Positions 12,369 to 23,046 are shown, numbered from the stretch's first letter. The stretch is DNA of 58,000 bases from Cryptomeria japonica (GCF_030272615.1 NC_081415.1:421504757-421562756), one strand, 5' to 3'. The notes: generated from the sequence alone by a model not told the origin. Program-made: numbers and translations.

Positions 12369-12408
12369 CCTTAAGATGTCAACATAGCCCTATGTTGATG
12401 TCTTAAGG
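12369..12408. repeat. 18-base-arm hairpin
   Basis: Left arm 12369-12386 and right arm 12391-12408 are complementary except for two positions, with a 4-base loop (GCCC). It lies inside the non-coding interior of the LTR element. Confidence 0.8.
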
Positions 12409-12996
12409 AAGCTATAAACAAGGATACCCACCTTCAACACTAAGGATATATCCTTTAGGCAACAATGTCATAAATCCAAGCTAAAGAGGGAATACTCTTC
12501 AAGAAAGGATAAGATAGTTGAAAAAGAGATATCTTGCAACAAGTGTAAAGACGATCCTTGGAGGAGAAGATATCTTTACTCAAAATACATCTACCTCCAA
12601 GAGGAGTTTTTGAACAAATATAACATCTTCTACCAAAAGAAGGGAAGGGGAACACGAATCCACCTTCCTCCTATTGCTAGGTGAAAGGGATCCTTGATGA
12701 AGGATGACACACTTTTTCTCCCAATGTGAGGGATAAGTTTATAATAGATATACATTGCCAAGTGAAGAAGAGGTTGTAGCCATGGACTTACACCTCTTCC
12801 ATAAGAGAGAATCCTTGAGCAAACAATAACTTCACATAAGGAATAACATCAAATCATAAGCAAACACCACTCAACAAAGGAAAAGTGGATCCTTAGAAAG
12901 GATAGGAGAGAGAATTCATTGCCCCCCAAGCATATGGATAATGAGAAGGATTACACAACTTCCAAAGAGAGATTATTCACATCGGGTTCAGCAAAA

Positions 12997-14186
12997 TATA
13001 ATGTTGAAAAATTAGGGTTTCCACCACAAGAAGGATGAAAAATGCTAATTTTTACTTAGGGACCAATACATTAGGGAAAGATAGGAATTTGATAGATCTA
13101 AATCTAATAGATCCAAATGATGATCAAATTTCAAGGATCTTGAATGAGCTTGTTCTATCCCTTGAGTTGAATTGATTTGTTAAAGATGTTGAAATTAGGG
13201 CAAATAGGTTGAAATTGAAATAATTATGTGTGAACAGTGAGCTACAGTCGTCGAATTGAGCCACAAAACTGAATCTGAGAATTATAAGAGTATTTGGACT
13301 TGTTCCTAGAAGGAGCTCCTAATTTGTTTGGACTGTAGCAACGATCACCCTGGTCCTCCGCACTTTTCGCAATCCAATGGGGAATCAATTCGTCACTATA
13401 AATAAAGTCTATTATGAAGATTATAGCTCTGTACCCATCCTTGTGCACACTAGAGAAGAGAAATAGGTTGGGAATAGGGATTTGCTTAAGTCAAACCTTA
13501 GTTTAGGAATTAATCTTGAATGAAATATTGCAAATATTGAAATAAACAATGGAAATATATACCTCAGATCTACAGTGACTGATAATGATGCTTTGCTTCT
13601 TGAATGTAATCACATATGTTGTATGAAATGGCATGAACATGACAAAACCCTAATCACACACACATGCTTGCATATGAATGATGTAATTTGCTCCACAATG
13701 ATTGAATGAAGGAAATGCAGCCTCAAAGATCTCTAGAAATGCTTGATGATGAACACTTCAATGCTTGAATGATTGATTGCTTGAATGAAATGGCTAGATT
13801 GCTTGCTTGGATGAAATTAGATTAATCAAGTGTCTTTACATGTGAGATCCTAGGTCAATTTATCGATTAGGCCAACCTCCAATGGTCATATAGAGCCACC
13901 AATTTTATTTCCCATTGGAGAGATAGGTCCTATTCTCCACTTAAAAAATGGGTCCCATTGAGGGGGACCAGGGCGCTACGCGCACTGGTTCTCCTCAATC
14001 AAGGACCTCAAATTAGCCCCAAGGAGAAGGACATAACTCCAAAGGATCAATTATGAAGTGTATATGGCATAAAAGTTGGAGTTAAGGCATTGAACAGACC
14101 TGGATAGGAGATGATGGGGAGACGTGCTAAAGTAGGGGAACAAACAGGGGGTATAAATTGGTTTGGTGACAATTTACGATGCTACA
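12997..14186 (-). repeat. 5' LTR of the non-autonomous element
   Basis: Starts TGTAGCATCG on the minus strand at 14186. It is about 33 bp longer than the 3' LTR because of small indels, the largest near 13750. Confidence 0.85.
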
Positions 14187-14550
14187 GGCCCAAATAGACC
14201 ACTTACAACACACTAGAAGAATAGCTAGTAACCCACATCAAGGGTGGGGAGAAAAAACATCCACAACTCAAGGAAGAGTTTGGGAGGAGGAAGAAAAATC
14301 TCTCCTCTGTTGACAAACAACAATCCAAGAAATACAATCATTTGGAACACCATCACAAGTGGGATCGGGAGGGGGAATCCCCATAGTGAGACTGTCAACA
14401 TAGAATGCAAAATGCTAACAAGATAAAATGTCGGCCACCAAAGGCTGAAGCAGAATAGGAACAATGGGTAGAGAAGGGTCCACGAGTTCAAAGAGGCCTT
14501 GCTAGGAGCAAGAGGCAGAGATAAATCCACAAGGTCTAAGGAGGCCAAAC
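14187..14550 (-). pseudogene. LINE ORF1 C-terminal fragment of H2
   Basis: On the minus strand this encodes a Pro/Leu-rich stretch, then VPNDCISW and CQQRRDFSSSSQTLP. These align by eye with VPNDSVAW and CRRWKGKYASLSQPP in H4. The reading is broken by several stops. It is cut upstream by the 5' end of LINE A and downstream by the LTR element. Confidence 0.5.
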
Positions 14551-14552
14551 CA

Positions 14553-16157
14553 AAAAGCAAAGGTGGTTTGGGGCTTAGGAGGATTCGCACTTTAAATGAA
14601 GCTCTCTTGTCAAAACAAGTTTGGAGATGGTTTAACTCTGATTCTGAATGGTGCAAAATTTGGAGAAGTAAGTATTCTCTTCTGTCCTCTTCTCTATCTT
14701 CTTTTCTTAATTCGGATCTTAGTATAAATGGATCTCATATCTGGAACCATGTTTCTAAATGTAAAGAGATGTTTGCTAAAGGTGTGACAAGGAAACTTGG
14801 AAATGGTAGAAAAGTGAGATTCTGGGAGGATCCCTGGCTTTTTGACAAACCCCTAATGGATTTCTATGAGTGGGCTTCCCATGCCCCCTCTTGTATTGGC
14901 TCTTTTGGTACCTTAGTGGCAGATTACTGGGATGGGAACAACTGGCAAAACATTGATAGTATTCATCCTAGTCTCTCCAAGCTCAAAACCCAACTGTCTG
15001 CTATCTGGCTGAATAAGGAAGAGGATTCCGTGATCTGGAGATATAACCCCAAAGGTACCTTTACTGTATCTTCGATGTATTGTATCCTCTCCCCCTCCCC
15101 TCCTATGAATCCTTTCTGGTCTAAAGCTTGGTTAAAAGGGCTAACTCCTAAAATCAATATGTTCTTCTGGACTATTCTCTAGAATAAGATCCTTACTATT
15201 GACAACCTTAAATGCAGAGGTTTTGCCCTTCCAAATAGGTGTGTGTTGTGCTTTCAAGAGGAAGAGTCAGTGGACCATCTTGCCCTCCACTGTTCTTTCT
15301 CAACCTCTGTTTGGGAAAGCTTCCTCAAAAGCTTTAGTCTTTCTTGGGTGTTTCCTAGTAACATCAGAGATTTGTTCTCTTCCTGGCAAATTCATTGGAC
15401 CAACTCTTTTCTGAGGTGTATGTGGTAGCTCTCTCTGCCTCACATTCTGTGGGGTCTCTGGAAGGAAAGAAACAACCGAATTTTTAGGGATGTGTCCTTA
15501 AATCAAGACATTGTTTTTCAGAAAATTCAAAGGGCTATTTAGGAAAATATGGGAACTATGGAGGTCTCTTGTTACTCAAACAACTCTTTGGAGTCAAATA
15601 TCTTAAGAGCCTGGAATATGAAGATCACTGATGGTCATAATATCAGCCACAATAAAAGGCTTGAAGTTAAATGGCAAAACCCTCCCCATGGTTGGCTTAA
15701 AATCAATTTTGATGGAGCAGCCAAAGGAAATCCAGGTCCTTCAGGCTGTGGAGCTATTCTCAGAGACGACAGAGGCATTTGCAAAGGTATGGTTGCTGTC
15801 CCTATTGGCATTCAAACCAATCATAAGGCGGAAGCTATGGCAGCCCTTCAAGGCATTATTCTAGCCAAAAAATGGAACTGTACCCATCTCTGGATCGAAG
15901 GGGATTCCAACAATATTATTAAGTGTCTCAATGGGACCTCTCAGCCCTCTTGGTCGATCCACAATATAATTTTTTCTGCCATTGACATCATCAGAACCTT
16001 CAAAAAATGCCACATATCCCATATATATCGGGAGGCCAACTGTCCTGCTGATTGGGTTGCAAACGTGGCGGTGAAGAATGATACAATAACCACGTGGACA
16101 GGTGAGAGTGGTCTTCCTGGAGATGTAAGACAAATCATAATAAATGAAAGATATTGA
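14553..16157 (+). pseudogene. LINE ORF2 C-terminal part: zf-RVT and RNase H
   Basis: A single frame runs from SKGGLGLRRI through a zf-RVT finger (CVLC at about 15243, then HLALHC) to a complete plant-LINE RNase H at about 15690-16060. RNase H residues visible are Asp in NFDGAAKGNPGPSG, Glu in HKAEAMAAL, Asp in IEGDSNN and Asp in REANCPADW, i.e. all four acidic positions. Three in-frame stops, all TAG, lie at 15180, 15426 and 15538. Endonuclease and polymerase domains are missing through 5' truncation. In an active LINE this domain helps remove template RNA during target-primed reverse transcription. Confidence 0.85.
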
Positions 16158-16392
16158 AGCACCCCAAAGAATCTTGATTGACAAGGCAATTATGATATGT
16201 ACTGAAGTAAGCACTTTGAGTTACTTCGATAATGAGGGAATTACTCATTATAATATCAAAGTTAGCAGAATGTGCATTATAACTTGTCAAATCAATAATG
16301 CTACGCACGCTTTCTGGGCTTTTGTTTTAGCTTCGAAAAGCTTTCGGTTTCACCAGCTCTATAACCTGAACTTGACTGTGAGAAACGACACC

Positions 16393-18119
16393 ATGGGCGG
16401 AAATAGGAGAAGATATGATCCAGGAAGTTGCAAGGAGTGGAAACAGAAAGAAGAGGTGTGGGAAATTTTGCAGAAGGGTGGTCTTTTGAGCTTCCTTGAG
16501 AGACTCCATGGCCATGATGGAAAGATAACCAGCTTCTTTTGCAAAAATTGGATGAAGGGCAAGCTTAAAATGGGCGGCCAACTGGTGGAAATTGACGAAG
16601 AGTTAATAGCTAAAGCTACGAGACTCAAAAGGGAGGGCTGTAATTTCTACAGAGATAGGAAGGTCAGCAAGGAAGCCATTGAAAGGTACCCAGTCATAGA
16701 GAAAGAGAAGAAAAGACTGGTAAAGTTGAGCAAAACCTATTACCCGCCTAGGGCTTTTGCAAAGCCCTGGCGGGAAATTCTCTTTGTTTTAATGAGGTAT
16801 ATAACTCTAGATGGCAGGTTTACGAAAGTATATGGTTATCACTTTGTCCTCTTAAATCATTTTAGGCATAACGATAAGGTGAATTTCCCTTATTTCTTGC
16901 TCTTTTCTATGAATGCATCCCTAAAAGCATATAAAGAAAATCCTCGGGGTGACACTGCAATGCACCAGGGACTTATGGTCCTCATTTATGATCATCTAAA
17001 GGCTAGTAAAATCAATTGAATGCAACTCTCTGTGGATTCGGAAGAAGAAATGTCTGATTCTAATTTCTCGGAGGAGGAGGATTCAGATAATGATTCCTCG
17101 ACTGAAAATGAGGAAATCTCTGACGACTCAGAGTATGAGAGGAACAAGAAGAGGAAATCAAGACCCTCTTCTTCTAAGAGTAAAAAACCCCAAAGCAAAC
17201 CCTTGATTAGTATTTCTTCGGAAGAAGAGGACTCTGATTTCCCTGAGGAGAAGAAGAACCCTAAGGGAGTGCTAAAGGAAAAAAATAAAATCCAAGCCCA
17301 ACCCAGGAAGAAGCAAAAGAAAATAGAGGAGACTGGCAAAGATCCGAAGGACACAGGCAAGGAATCAGAAGAGGACAAGCAAACAAGAACCCCGGAAGCT
17401 GAACAAAGCCTGGAGATGGAGACTATGGAGGAGACCCTCAGGGCCGCTAACACTATTTCTGCCCTCCATATTGCTAAAGATGAACAGATAACCCCTGGTA
17501 AAGTTACTCCTTCTCCTGGTCCTCACCCCGAGGCCTTGAAGGGTTTTATGAAAACCATTGAATGGCTTATTAACGGGAATAAGAATACTGTGGATGAATA
17601 CAAAAAACTCTGCAACAGAGTCATGATCCTGGAGACCATTAACATTGGAGAGGGGAACACTATGGCCAATTATATTGAAGATTTGAAGAACACAATTGCC
17701 AAAGCGGAAGACATCAGAGATGCCTTTAATCCTCGGTTTGAGAAAATTGAAATGGAGATACAGGATAGAAAAACCCTAGAGGAAACTAACGAAAAAACGC
17801 TCTCGGATACAGTTGCCAAAGTGGACAAGATAGAGGAGTGCCTCAAGAACATTGCGGAGCAGAGTCTCAGCATTCTGAAAATCTTAGCCAACAACACCCA
17901 TACCCTCATCGGCAAGCTCGATAATGAAAAGAAAACCTAGGAAATTGACCTGGATGCAGAAGGAACCGGGGAAGCCCAAGGTCCCAGAACTCGCACCCGT
18001 GGAAAGAGGAAGGAAAAGAAAGTGAATAAGGACCTGGAGGAGCTAAAAGTAGTTGGGGCGACCTATGACAAGCTGGTGACTAAGGCAGAGGATCTACTGA
18101 AGAAAATTACTATGTAGTG
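16393..18119 (+). pseudogene. accessory ORF downstream of LINE RNase H (uncharacterised family)
   Basis: The chosen start, 16393, has a good context (ACCATGG) and lies 236 bases after the RNase H stop; the frame is open back to 16144. Residues about 1-210 form a compact, Trp/Tyr-rich region with motifs EVWEIL, GCNFYRDRK, LFVLMRYITLDGRF and VYGYHFVLLNHFR, then HQGLMVLIY. A TGA at 17017 separates it from a very acidic Ser/Glu segment (17020-17130), a Lys-rich segment, and a long helical, probably coiled-coil region ending in a basic tail. A TAG lies at 17938 and the final TAG at 18117. I know no function. A diverged copy exists at 19660-22565. It could be a third LINE ORF or a captured gene; nucleic-acid binding is only a guess from its charge pattern. 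Confidence 0.65.
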
Positions 18120-18281
18120 TCTCCTTGGGTTCTTTGCTATTTTTTGTTGTTTAGCTGTTTTTTCTATTCGTTGGTTTTTTGGACCAGTCACTTTGTATGA
18201 GGACTCTATTTTCTTAGCTTTTTATTTTAACTATGTTGTAATGGTTTCGGGTCCGTAAAACCTATTTTTCATTCAATCAGA
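18120..18281 (+). other. LINE A 3' UTR with hairpin
   Basis: A T-rich leader is followed at 18243-18262 by GGTTT-CGGGTCCGTA-AAACC, a 5-bp stem with a loop containing GGTCC, then a short AT-rich end. The same shape recurs near the 3' ends of the other LINE-derived units here. A hairpin of this kind can serve as the RT recognition signal. Confidence 0.55.
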
Positions 18282-19371
18282 ACAACCTGTGAAGAGTTAT
18301 CAAAGGAAGAGTCGAAAGTCACAACTGTCAAGTGATCATCATTAGTATCCTTCCACTGAGTGGTATCACCCTTATGACACAAGAGAGAACAATCTATGGC
18401 CAAGTGACCAATAGAGAAGCAGTGACAAGATCGAAAGGAAAGGTCCTCATAATCCAACGATTGAGTCCATGGCCTATCTACAACCATGAGAACCGCATCT
18501 CTAGGAAGGGGAATGGAGATGTCAATATCAATCATGATGCATGTGAAAGTAGAAAGACCATGGAGGATTTGGTATCATCACCCTTCAAGAAGCATCCAAT
18601 AGAGTTACCAATAACCTTGAAACAAGAGCTCTCCCAAAAATGAAGAGGAAGATTGGGAAGACGGACCCACATCAAATGCACATTGAGTGGTTCAATAAGA
18701 GAGTTAAAGGAGGTTGTCCAGGGTTTAACCGAGAGGTTGTGAACACCCCAAACTCACAACTTGCTCAACTCCAAATCACAGTCATAAAAATAAAAGGTAG
18801 CAATAAAAAAACCCTTAGCACAAGGAAAAGTTCAATGTTACCAACAACTAAGGGCTTCTGAGAATCCACCACCCATCAATGCAGATCCAAGAGAGAAAGC
18901 CAAAGACTAGCAAATCTACACACCAACACACATCATTGATCGAATTCCACGTTGTCCACCACATCTTGACCACAAACCACAATAGGGGAGATCTTGGCAC
19001 AAGCAAGAGGATGAGATTTACCCTTGGGAGGATGAGCAACAACAGAGTTGGAAACACGAGAAAAATTGTATCCACCAACAGAAGAAAAAAGTTTTGGAGG
19101 GGGTACCCCAACACCCATAGCTATAGTAGAAGGCAAAACCCCCTCATGAGAAACGGTTTTACCAAGTAGAGGATTCTCGTGCACCACATTTGCAGAGGAA
19201 GGGGCAAAAGGAGGAGTAAGATGAGCATCTACCACGACAATAGGACCTAACTCTCCCACAATAGAGGGATCCTCACAATGGCATGGGCTAATATTAGAGA
19301 GTTTGAAAATGCAATGAGCGGGAGAGTTGTTGTGGGAGTGGAAGAAACCATCGCAGAGCTCATTAACACCT
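18282..19371 (-). pseudogene. LINE ORF1: N-terminus, DUF4283-like domain and CCHC knuckle
   Basis: The minus strand reads from an N-terminal Pro/Val-rich stretch (about 19350-18950, with NFSRVSNSVVAHPPKGKSH) into a DUF4283-like core (about 18720-18540) containing VKPWTTSF and MWVRLPNLPLHFW. It then reaches DRPWTQSLDYE and a knuckle whose first Cys is replaced (S-C-H-C-F-S-I-G-H-L-A-I-D-C, about 18440-18400). Several stops and frameshifts break it. ORF1 normally binds LINE RNA. It is the 5' part of element H2, cut by the 3' end of LINE A. Confidence 0.65.
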
Positions 19372-19655
19372 AAACATTGTTATGATACATAATTATGATA
19401 GTTATTGATTTCATAAATGTTGTTTGGAGGTGTTTAATTATTTTGTGATGTTATTTTTACTTTGGTTAGTTTTTACTAAATAAGTTTGGAAAGGCCCCAA
19501 AACCTTACATAGAAATAGAGTTTAATCAATAGGTTGTAGAGAACAAAACAAACAACATCAAAAAGATTTGGCAAGAATTACTAGGCCATAACTAACAATG
19601 AAATAGATCCCTCTAAAACAAAACAACAAACAAATAGCAAAAATAACACCCAAGC
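19372..19655 (-). repeat. LINE 3' UTR repeat, copy 2
   Basis: Direct copy of 9826-10100, including the hairpin (19484-19504) and about 110 bases beyond it. Here it closes the minus-strand accessory-ORF unit and directly abuts the ORF1 start of H2. Confidence 0.8.
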
Positions 19656-20648
19656 CCCCAAAAAAGGAAACCAACATTTTTAGTTCTCAACCAAGGAGTC
19701 CTAGTCCTTTATCATCCTCTTTTAAGGTATTAGCCTTGATGACAACAAGAATAATAAGTTGATATCATCTTCTTTTTAGAGGAATGTGTATCATCCTATT
19801 GAACTTACTTTTGTTTGTTTAGTTCAGCCTAAAGAGGAATCACACCAGAGACAACCTTTCTCATGATATCATTAGCGAAAAGCACCATTTGATTTATGGT
19901 TTTCTCCATGTTTATAAGCCTATTCTAGTAAGTCTTCATGATTCCATACAAATTGTTCCACATGTCATTACAACTTCCATAGATGTGTTATTAGCAATTA
20001 TTTCCTCAAGCGTATCTAGCTTGGTTTGAAAAAAAATTCAAGATTTCATTAACCTCATTAAGGTTCTACCTATCTTGGATCTTTGCCTCATCATCATTAT
20101 TATCTTCCCCCATCTCCTCACTATTCTTATCTTGCTCTTCATCATCCACCTCAACAACCTTATTATCTGAATTATTATTATCAAAGGCATACATATCTTC
20201 AAAGGATGGTTAAAAACCCTCATTCTCGTCACTCCCATAAGCCTTCTCAATAAGGAACTGAAAGAGTATATCATGAATATGCTTAGTAGTATGACCAACA
20301 TCCTTGTTACTAGGTCTTTTCCCTTTAACATCGTCAACAACATAGACTTTGCTAAACAACCAAATCTCTTATCACCCTTGTCAACATGGGCATAATTTTT
20401 TAAGGGTGTTAATATTGTTTGAGACAAAGGATTTAAACTATATACAAATATCAAACTAAACCTCCCTAGACCTAATCTTCACATTCTTGTTAGTACTATT
20501 AGAAGTATGCCCGCCATTGGTCTTATTAGGAGAGAAGGATTTGTTCCTTAGCAAACCCATAATCCTTCTTACTTTTCATACTATTAGATTTGGATATTAG
20601 GAGTTGAAGTAGGGAACCCACATTATTAGAAACATCCTTTTCAAGGAT

Positions 20649-20784
20649 GGGGTTCAAGGTGTTTCTATACGGGTTCACATTGGTATAGGACAAAGATTAA
20701 TCATTGGTGCAATGATGGGGTTCAAGGTGTTTATAGACAGGTTCGCATTGGTATAGGGAAAAGATTAATCATTGGTGCAACGAT
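20649..20784. repeat. 68-bp tandem duplication
   Basis: GGGGTTCAAGGTGTTT starts at 20649 and 20717. It duplicates the segment encoding the LHQ-stop-LI motif of the accessory ORF copy, so it arose inside the pseudogene. Confidence 0.85.
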
Positions 20785-21082
20785 GGGGTCACACTACCTT
20801 CAATACTTTTCTCCAAGGAAGACACTAAAAGAAAGTGAAGCTAACAATTTTTTGTCTCAAATGATCAAGTAAAGGTTAATGATAATCATGCATAGTAGAG
20901 AGCTACCTTCCAATGAAAAATATTTGATAAGATGGAAGATGACTAGAGGCTAGGTTGAAGGAACCACAATAATTTCATACTCAATTTGGTGTCTCACCAC
21001 CTCTTCACCTTCCCCTAACAAGGAGTCAATGAACCGTCTCTCCTTACTCTTTTCCAGTCGAGGGTTCTTTTTGTTGGCAATA

Positions 21083-22274
21083 TGTTGGATTTGGTTAATT
21101 GTTGTCATTGATGTCAACACTGTATCTTGATTGGATATGGTTCTACTATCCTAGCTAGACTTGGTGACATGGTGTTTGTCTTGGTTTTGGCTGTGATTCT
21201 GATCCAGTATGATCAGATCCTTGGATTCGGTTTTGGATGGTTATTTAGGATGGTTATATGATTGTCATATTCTATTGATTCATGATTTGGTGCTCCGGAA
21301 GCTATCTCTTATGTTCCCGGTTGATATTTCTTGGTACCGGTTGGCGATACTTGATGATTTGGTTAAGTGATTTTGGTCCGGCTTATCGAAATTGTTTCTA
21401 ACATGTTGAAGTTGTTCTTGATTATGTTCTATTCATTTGGTGGCTTCACATTGGCTGGCGTGTTGACTTGGTGGTCCTATTTGGATCCTGTTGATTATTC
21501 TATGAGATTGCACTAAGGGTTTCTACCGATTGGTGAAACGTGTTGGAGATTGGTCTTAGTGTGATTTTCGGTGGATGCAGTTGTTTGGTCATTTGAATTA
21601 GGTCCATTCTATGTAATGTAAATCATAATATTGGTCTGGTGATATCGCGTGATGTAATTTTTGTAATTATGGGTTTATGGGTTTAGGGTTTAGCCGACCT
21701 TATCATTAAGGTTGATGAATTGTATTTATAGGTGACTTATTCATGTAATCTTAGTGTTGATGGTTATGTCTGCATTATCAGAGAAAGGTTTATGTGTGTA
21801 CAGTGATATATCATTCAACAGAAGGTTGTGAAGGATTCGGTGTTGCAGGGCAGACATTTGTGCTTAATCAAAATTGTATTAGGCATTAGGAGATGCTACT
21901 TCCACAGTTAATTCTTTCTAGATTATAGTCCGATGTGTTTGTAATTCAATGAGACTTCCTTTTGTGATGAGCAGTGCGCTCTAGGCAGTTGACGTGATTG
22001 CAAGTGCAATCCTCATTGTAATTTTTTCACATACTGCTGCAAAAGTATTATCTGATTGTGGGTAGGGTTTCCCACCATGGTTTTTCCCTTTACCGGGTTT
22101 TCCATGTCAAAATATTGGTGTTGTGTGTACTGTGCTTTCATGCTTTATCTTTCATTGTGATGGTTTCTTTGTGCTCCGGTATAAAGCTTATAATCTACAT
22201 GAACTGTTATGCTTGTGAGAAAACTGATTCACCGCCCCCTCTCAGTTTTCTCCCGATATAAGAATTGTCTAACA
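21083..22274 (+). mobile_element. solo LTR inside the accessory ORF copy
   Basis: About 1,192 bp starting TGTTGGAT and ending GTCTAACA. It has a TATA-like TATTTATAGG near 21724 and a C/T-rich CACCGCCCCCTCTC stretch near the 3' end, as in plus-strand plant LTR U5 regions. It precisely interrupts a reading frame that continues on both sides. Flanking 5-mers CAATA and CTTTA match at only three of five positions, so the insertion is old or the target duplication has decayed. Confidence 0.6.
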
Positions 22275-22565
22275 CTTTATCCCCTCACAACTAAGAACCA
22301 TAGCTAAGACAATCATTTTATCTATGACAATAAATTTCACCTCTCTAATGACTTTTTGATTGTGCTAGGAATTTACAAACTTTGTCATGAGGGCTTCATC
22401 AAACCCCTTTGTACCCTAAAAGTAAGGAGTAATCCCTCAAAATATTTTCCAAATCTTATCATTCTTGTTTAGGTGGGTGCAATTAAAATTCTCAACCATT
22501 AGATTTTGTCCCCCTATGGCTTGCAAATTATAGAGATTGTTAGAACAAGGAATACTATCAGACAT

Positions 22566-22701
22566 AATAGAGATAGAAAGACCAACTAAGCTAGAAATGT
22601 AGCTAGATCAAAGAATAATAGAAATAAATACTATTTATCATTTTTGAATTGATTATACATGTGTATAAAGAAGATAATTAGGGCAAGGTGATCAATATAG
22701 T
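22566..22701. other. short AT-rich spacer
   Basis: Upstream of the accessory ORF copy on the minus strand; no RNase H-like reading was found. Confidence 0.4.
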
Positions 22702-22860
22702 TGTTATTAGTGTAAATAATGTCATTATACACCTAGTTGGCTAATCACCTTTCTAGGATTGACCTATACACACCTAGCTTATGTTTAATTAGGTTTTTTC
22801 ATGCTTGTGTCTCATCTCATGTGGTTGAGATGTGTTTTCTCACTTTGTGAGACACCTATT
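22702..22860 (+). repeat. 5' LTR, truncated
   Basis: Matches 25466-25620 up to GACACCTATT, after which similarity stops abruptly. Confidence 0.7.
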
Positions 22861-23046
22861 GTGGCCACTTGTTGGAATTAGGATGAAATGATCTTTTTGT
22901 CGACTATCCACATGAAAAAATATCTCGTGGTGTGAAATTTATTGCCAAAAAAAAAGGAATATGTCCCCTTACAAAGACTATTTATTGAAAAAAATAACCC
23001 CCCCTTTTATACACTACATTTTATTTGTAAAATACCAATAGATGTA

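Larger units (their letters stand above)
11374..12996 (-). mobile_element. non-coding interior with diverged tandem units
   Basis: No open frame longer than about 66 codons and no recognisable retroviral motif. From 11965 to 12330 four diverged units of about 80-105 bases recur, each with ATAAGAGTTTG and TTTAAGACA. A near-perfect hairpin follows at 12369-12408. No clear TGG-type primer site was found after the 5' LTR. Confidence 0.6.
10217..14186 (-). mobile_element. non-autonomous LTR retrotransposon, 3.97 kb
   Basis: Two direct LTRs (10217-11373 and 12997-14186, about 1.16-1.19 kb, visibly diverged) flank a 1,623-bp interior with no gag or pol. In minus orientation the LTRs run TGTAGC to ACA/ATA, and a polypurine-rich tract lies just before the 3' LTR. 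Flanking 5-mers are GGCCT (10212-10216) and GGCCC (14187-14191), a four-of-five target duplication. The element sits inside the 3' part of the ORF1-only LINE H2. It must move with proteins from another element; the parent family was not identified. Confidence 0.8.
14553..18281 (+). mobile_element. LINE A, 5'-truncated, with an extra ORF after RNase H
   Basis: It begins inside the ORF2 region that follows reverse transcriptase (SKGGLGLRRI motif), runs through zf-RVT and RNase H, then an accessory ORF (16393-18119), then a 3' UTR with a hairpin at 18243-18262. It is inserted, opposite in strand, into the ORF1-only element H2. No convincing target duplication was found, which fits an old copy. 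Its 5' truncation is usual for LINEs. Confidence 0.75.
9826..19371 (-). mobile_element. ORF1-only LINE derivative (H2) split by two insertions
   Basis: On the minus strand the pieces join in order: ORF1 N-terminus to CCHC knuckle (19371-18282), ORF1 C-terminal part (about 14550-14187), then 3' UTR (10216-9826). LINE A lies between the first two pieces and the 3.97-kb LTR element between the last two. The order matches the uninterrupted copy H4 (26291-27088), in which the knuckle is followed by about 80 residues and then a V-P-N-D-x-x-x-W block; H2 has VPNDCISW at the equivalent place. No ORF2 sequence belongs to this unit. Confidence 0.55.
19660..22565 (-). pseudogene. second copy of the LINE accessory ORF, split by a solo LTR
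   Basis: The ATG is at 22565. The first 97 codons (to 22275) include KIWKIF, a Trp-to-TAG change in FVNS-stop-H and CEGIK, matching EVWEIL, FCKNWM and REGCN of the LINE A copy. After the LTR the frame resumes at 21082. IFHLIKYFSLEG aligns with LFVLMRYITLDG; YH-stop-PLLDHLR aligns with YHFVLLNHFR; LHQ-stop-LIFSLY aligns with MHQGLMVLIY. An acidic Asp/Glu/Asn segment (about 20200-20060) and a helical tail follow, then the 3' UTR repeat. Many stops and at least one frameshift are present. No RNase H was found upstream of this copy. Confidence 0.6.

Noticed and set aside
14225-14656. 143-codon minus-strand hydrophobic frame that could look like a membrane protein
   Set aside because: It spans the junction of the H2 ORF1 remnant and the antisense of LINE A; not one gene.
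14553-16157. TAG read as a sense codon because all LINE A ORF2 stops are TAG
   Set aside because: Other elements in the window also have TAA and TGA stops plus frameshifts; decay by deamination is simpler.
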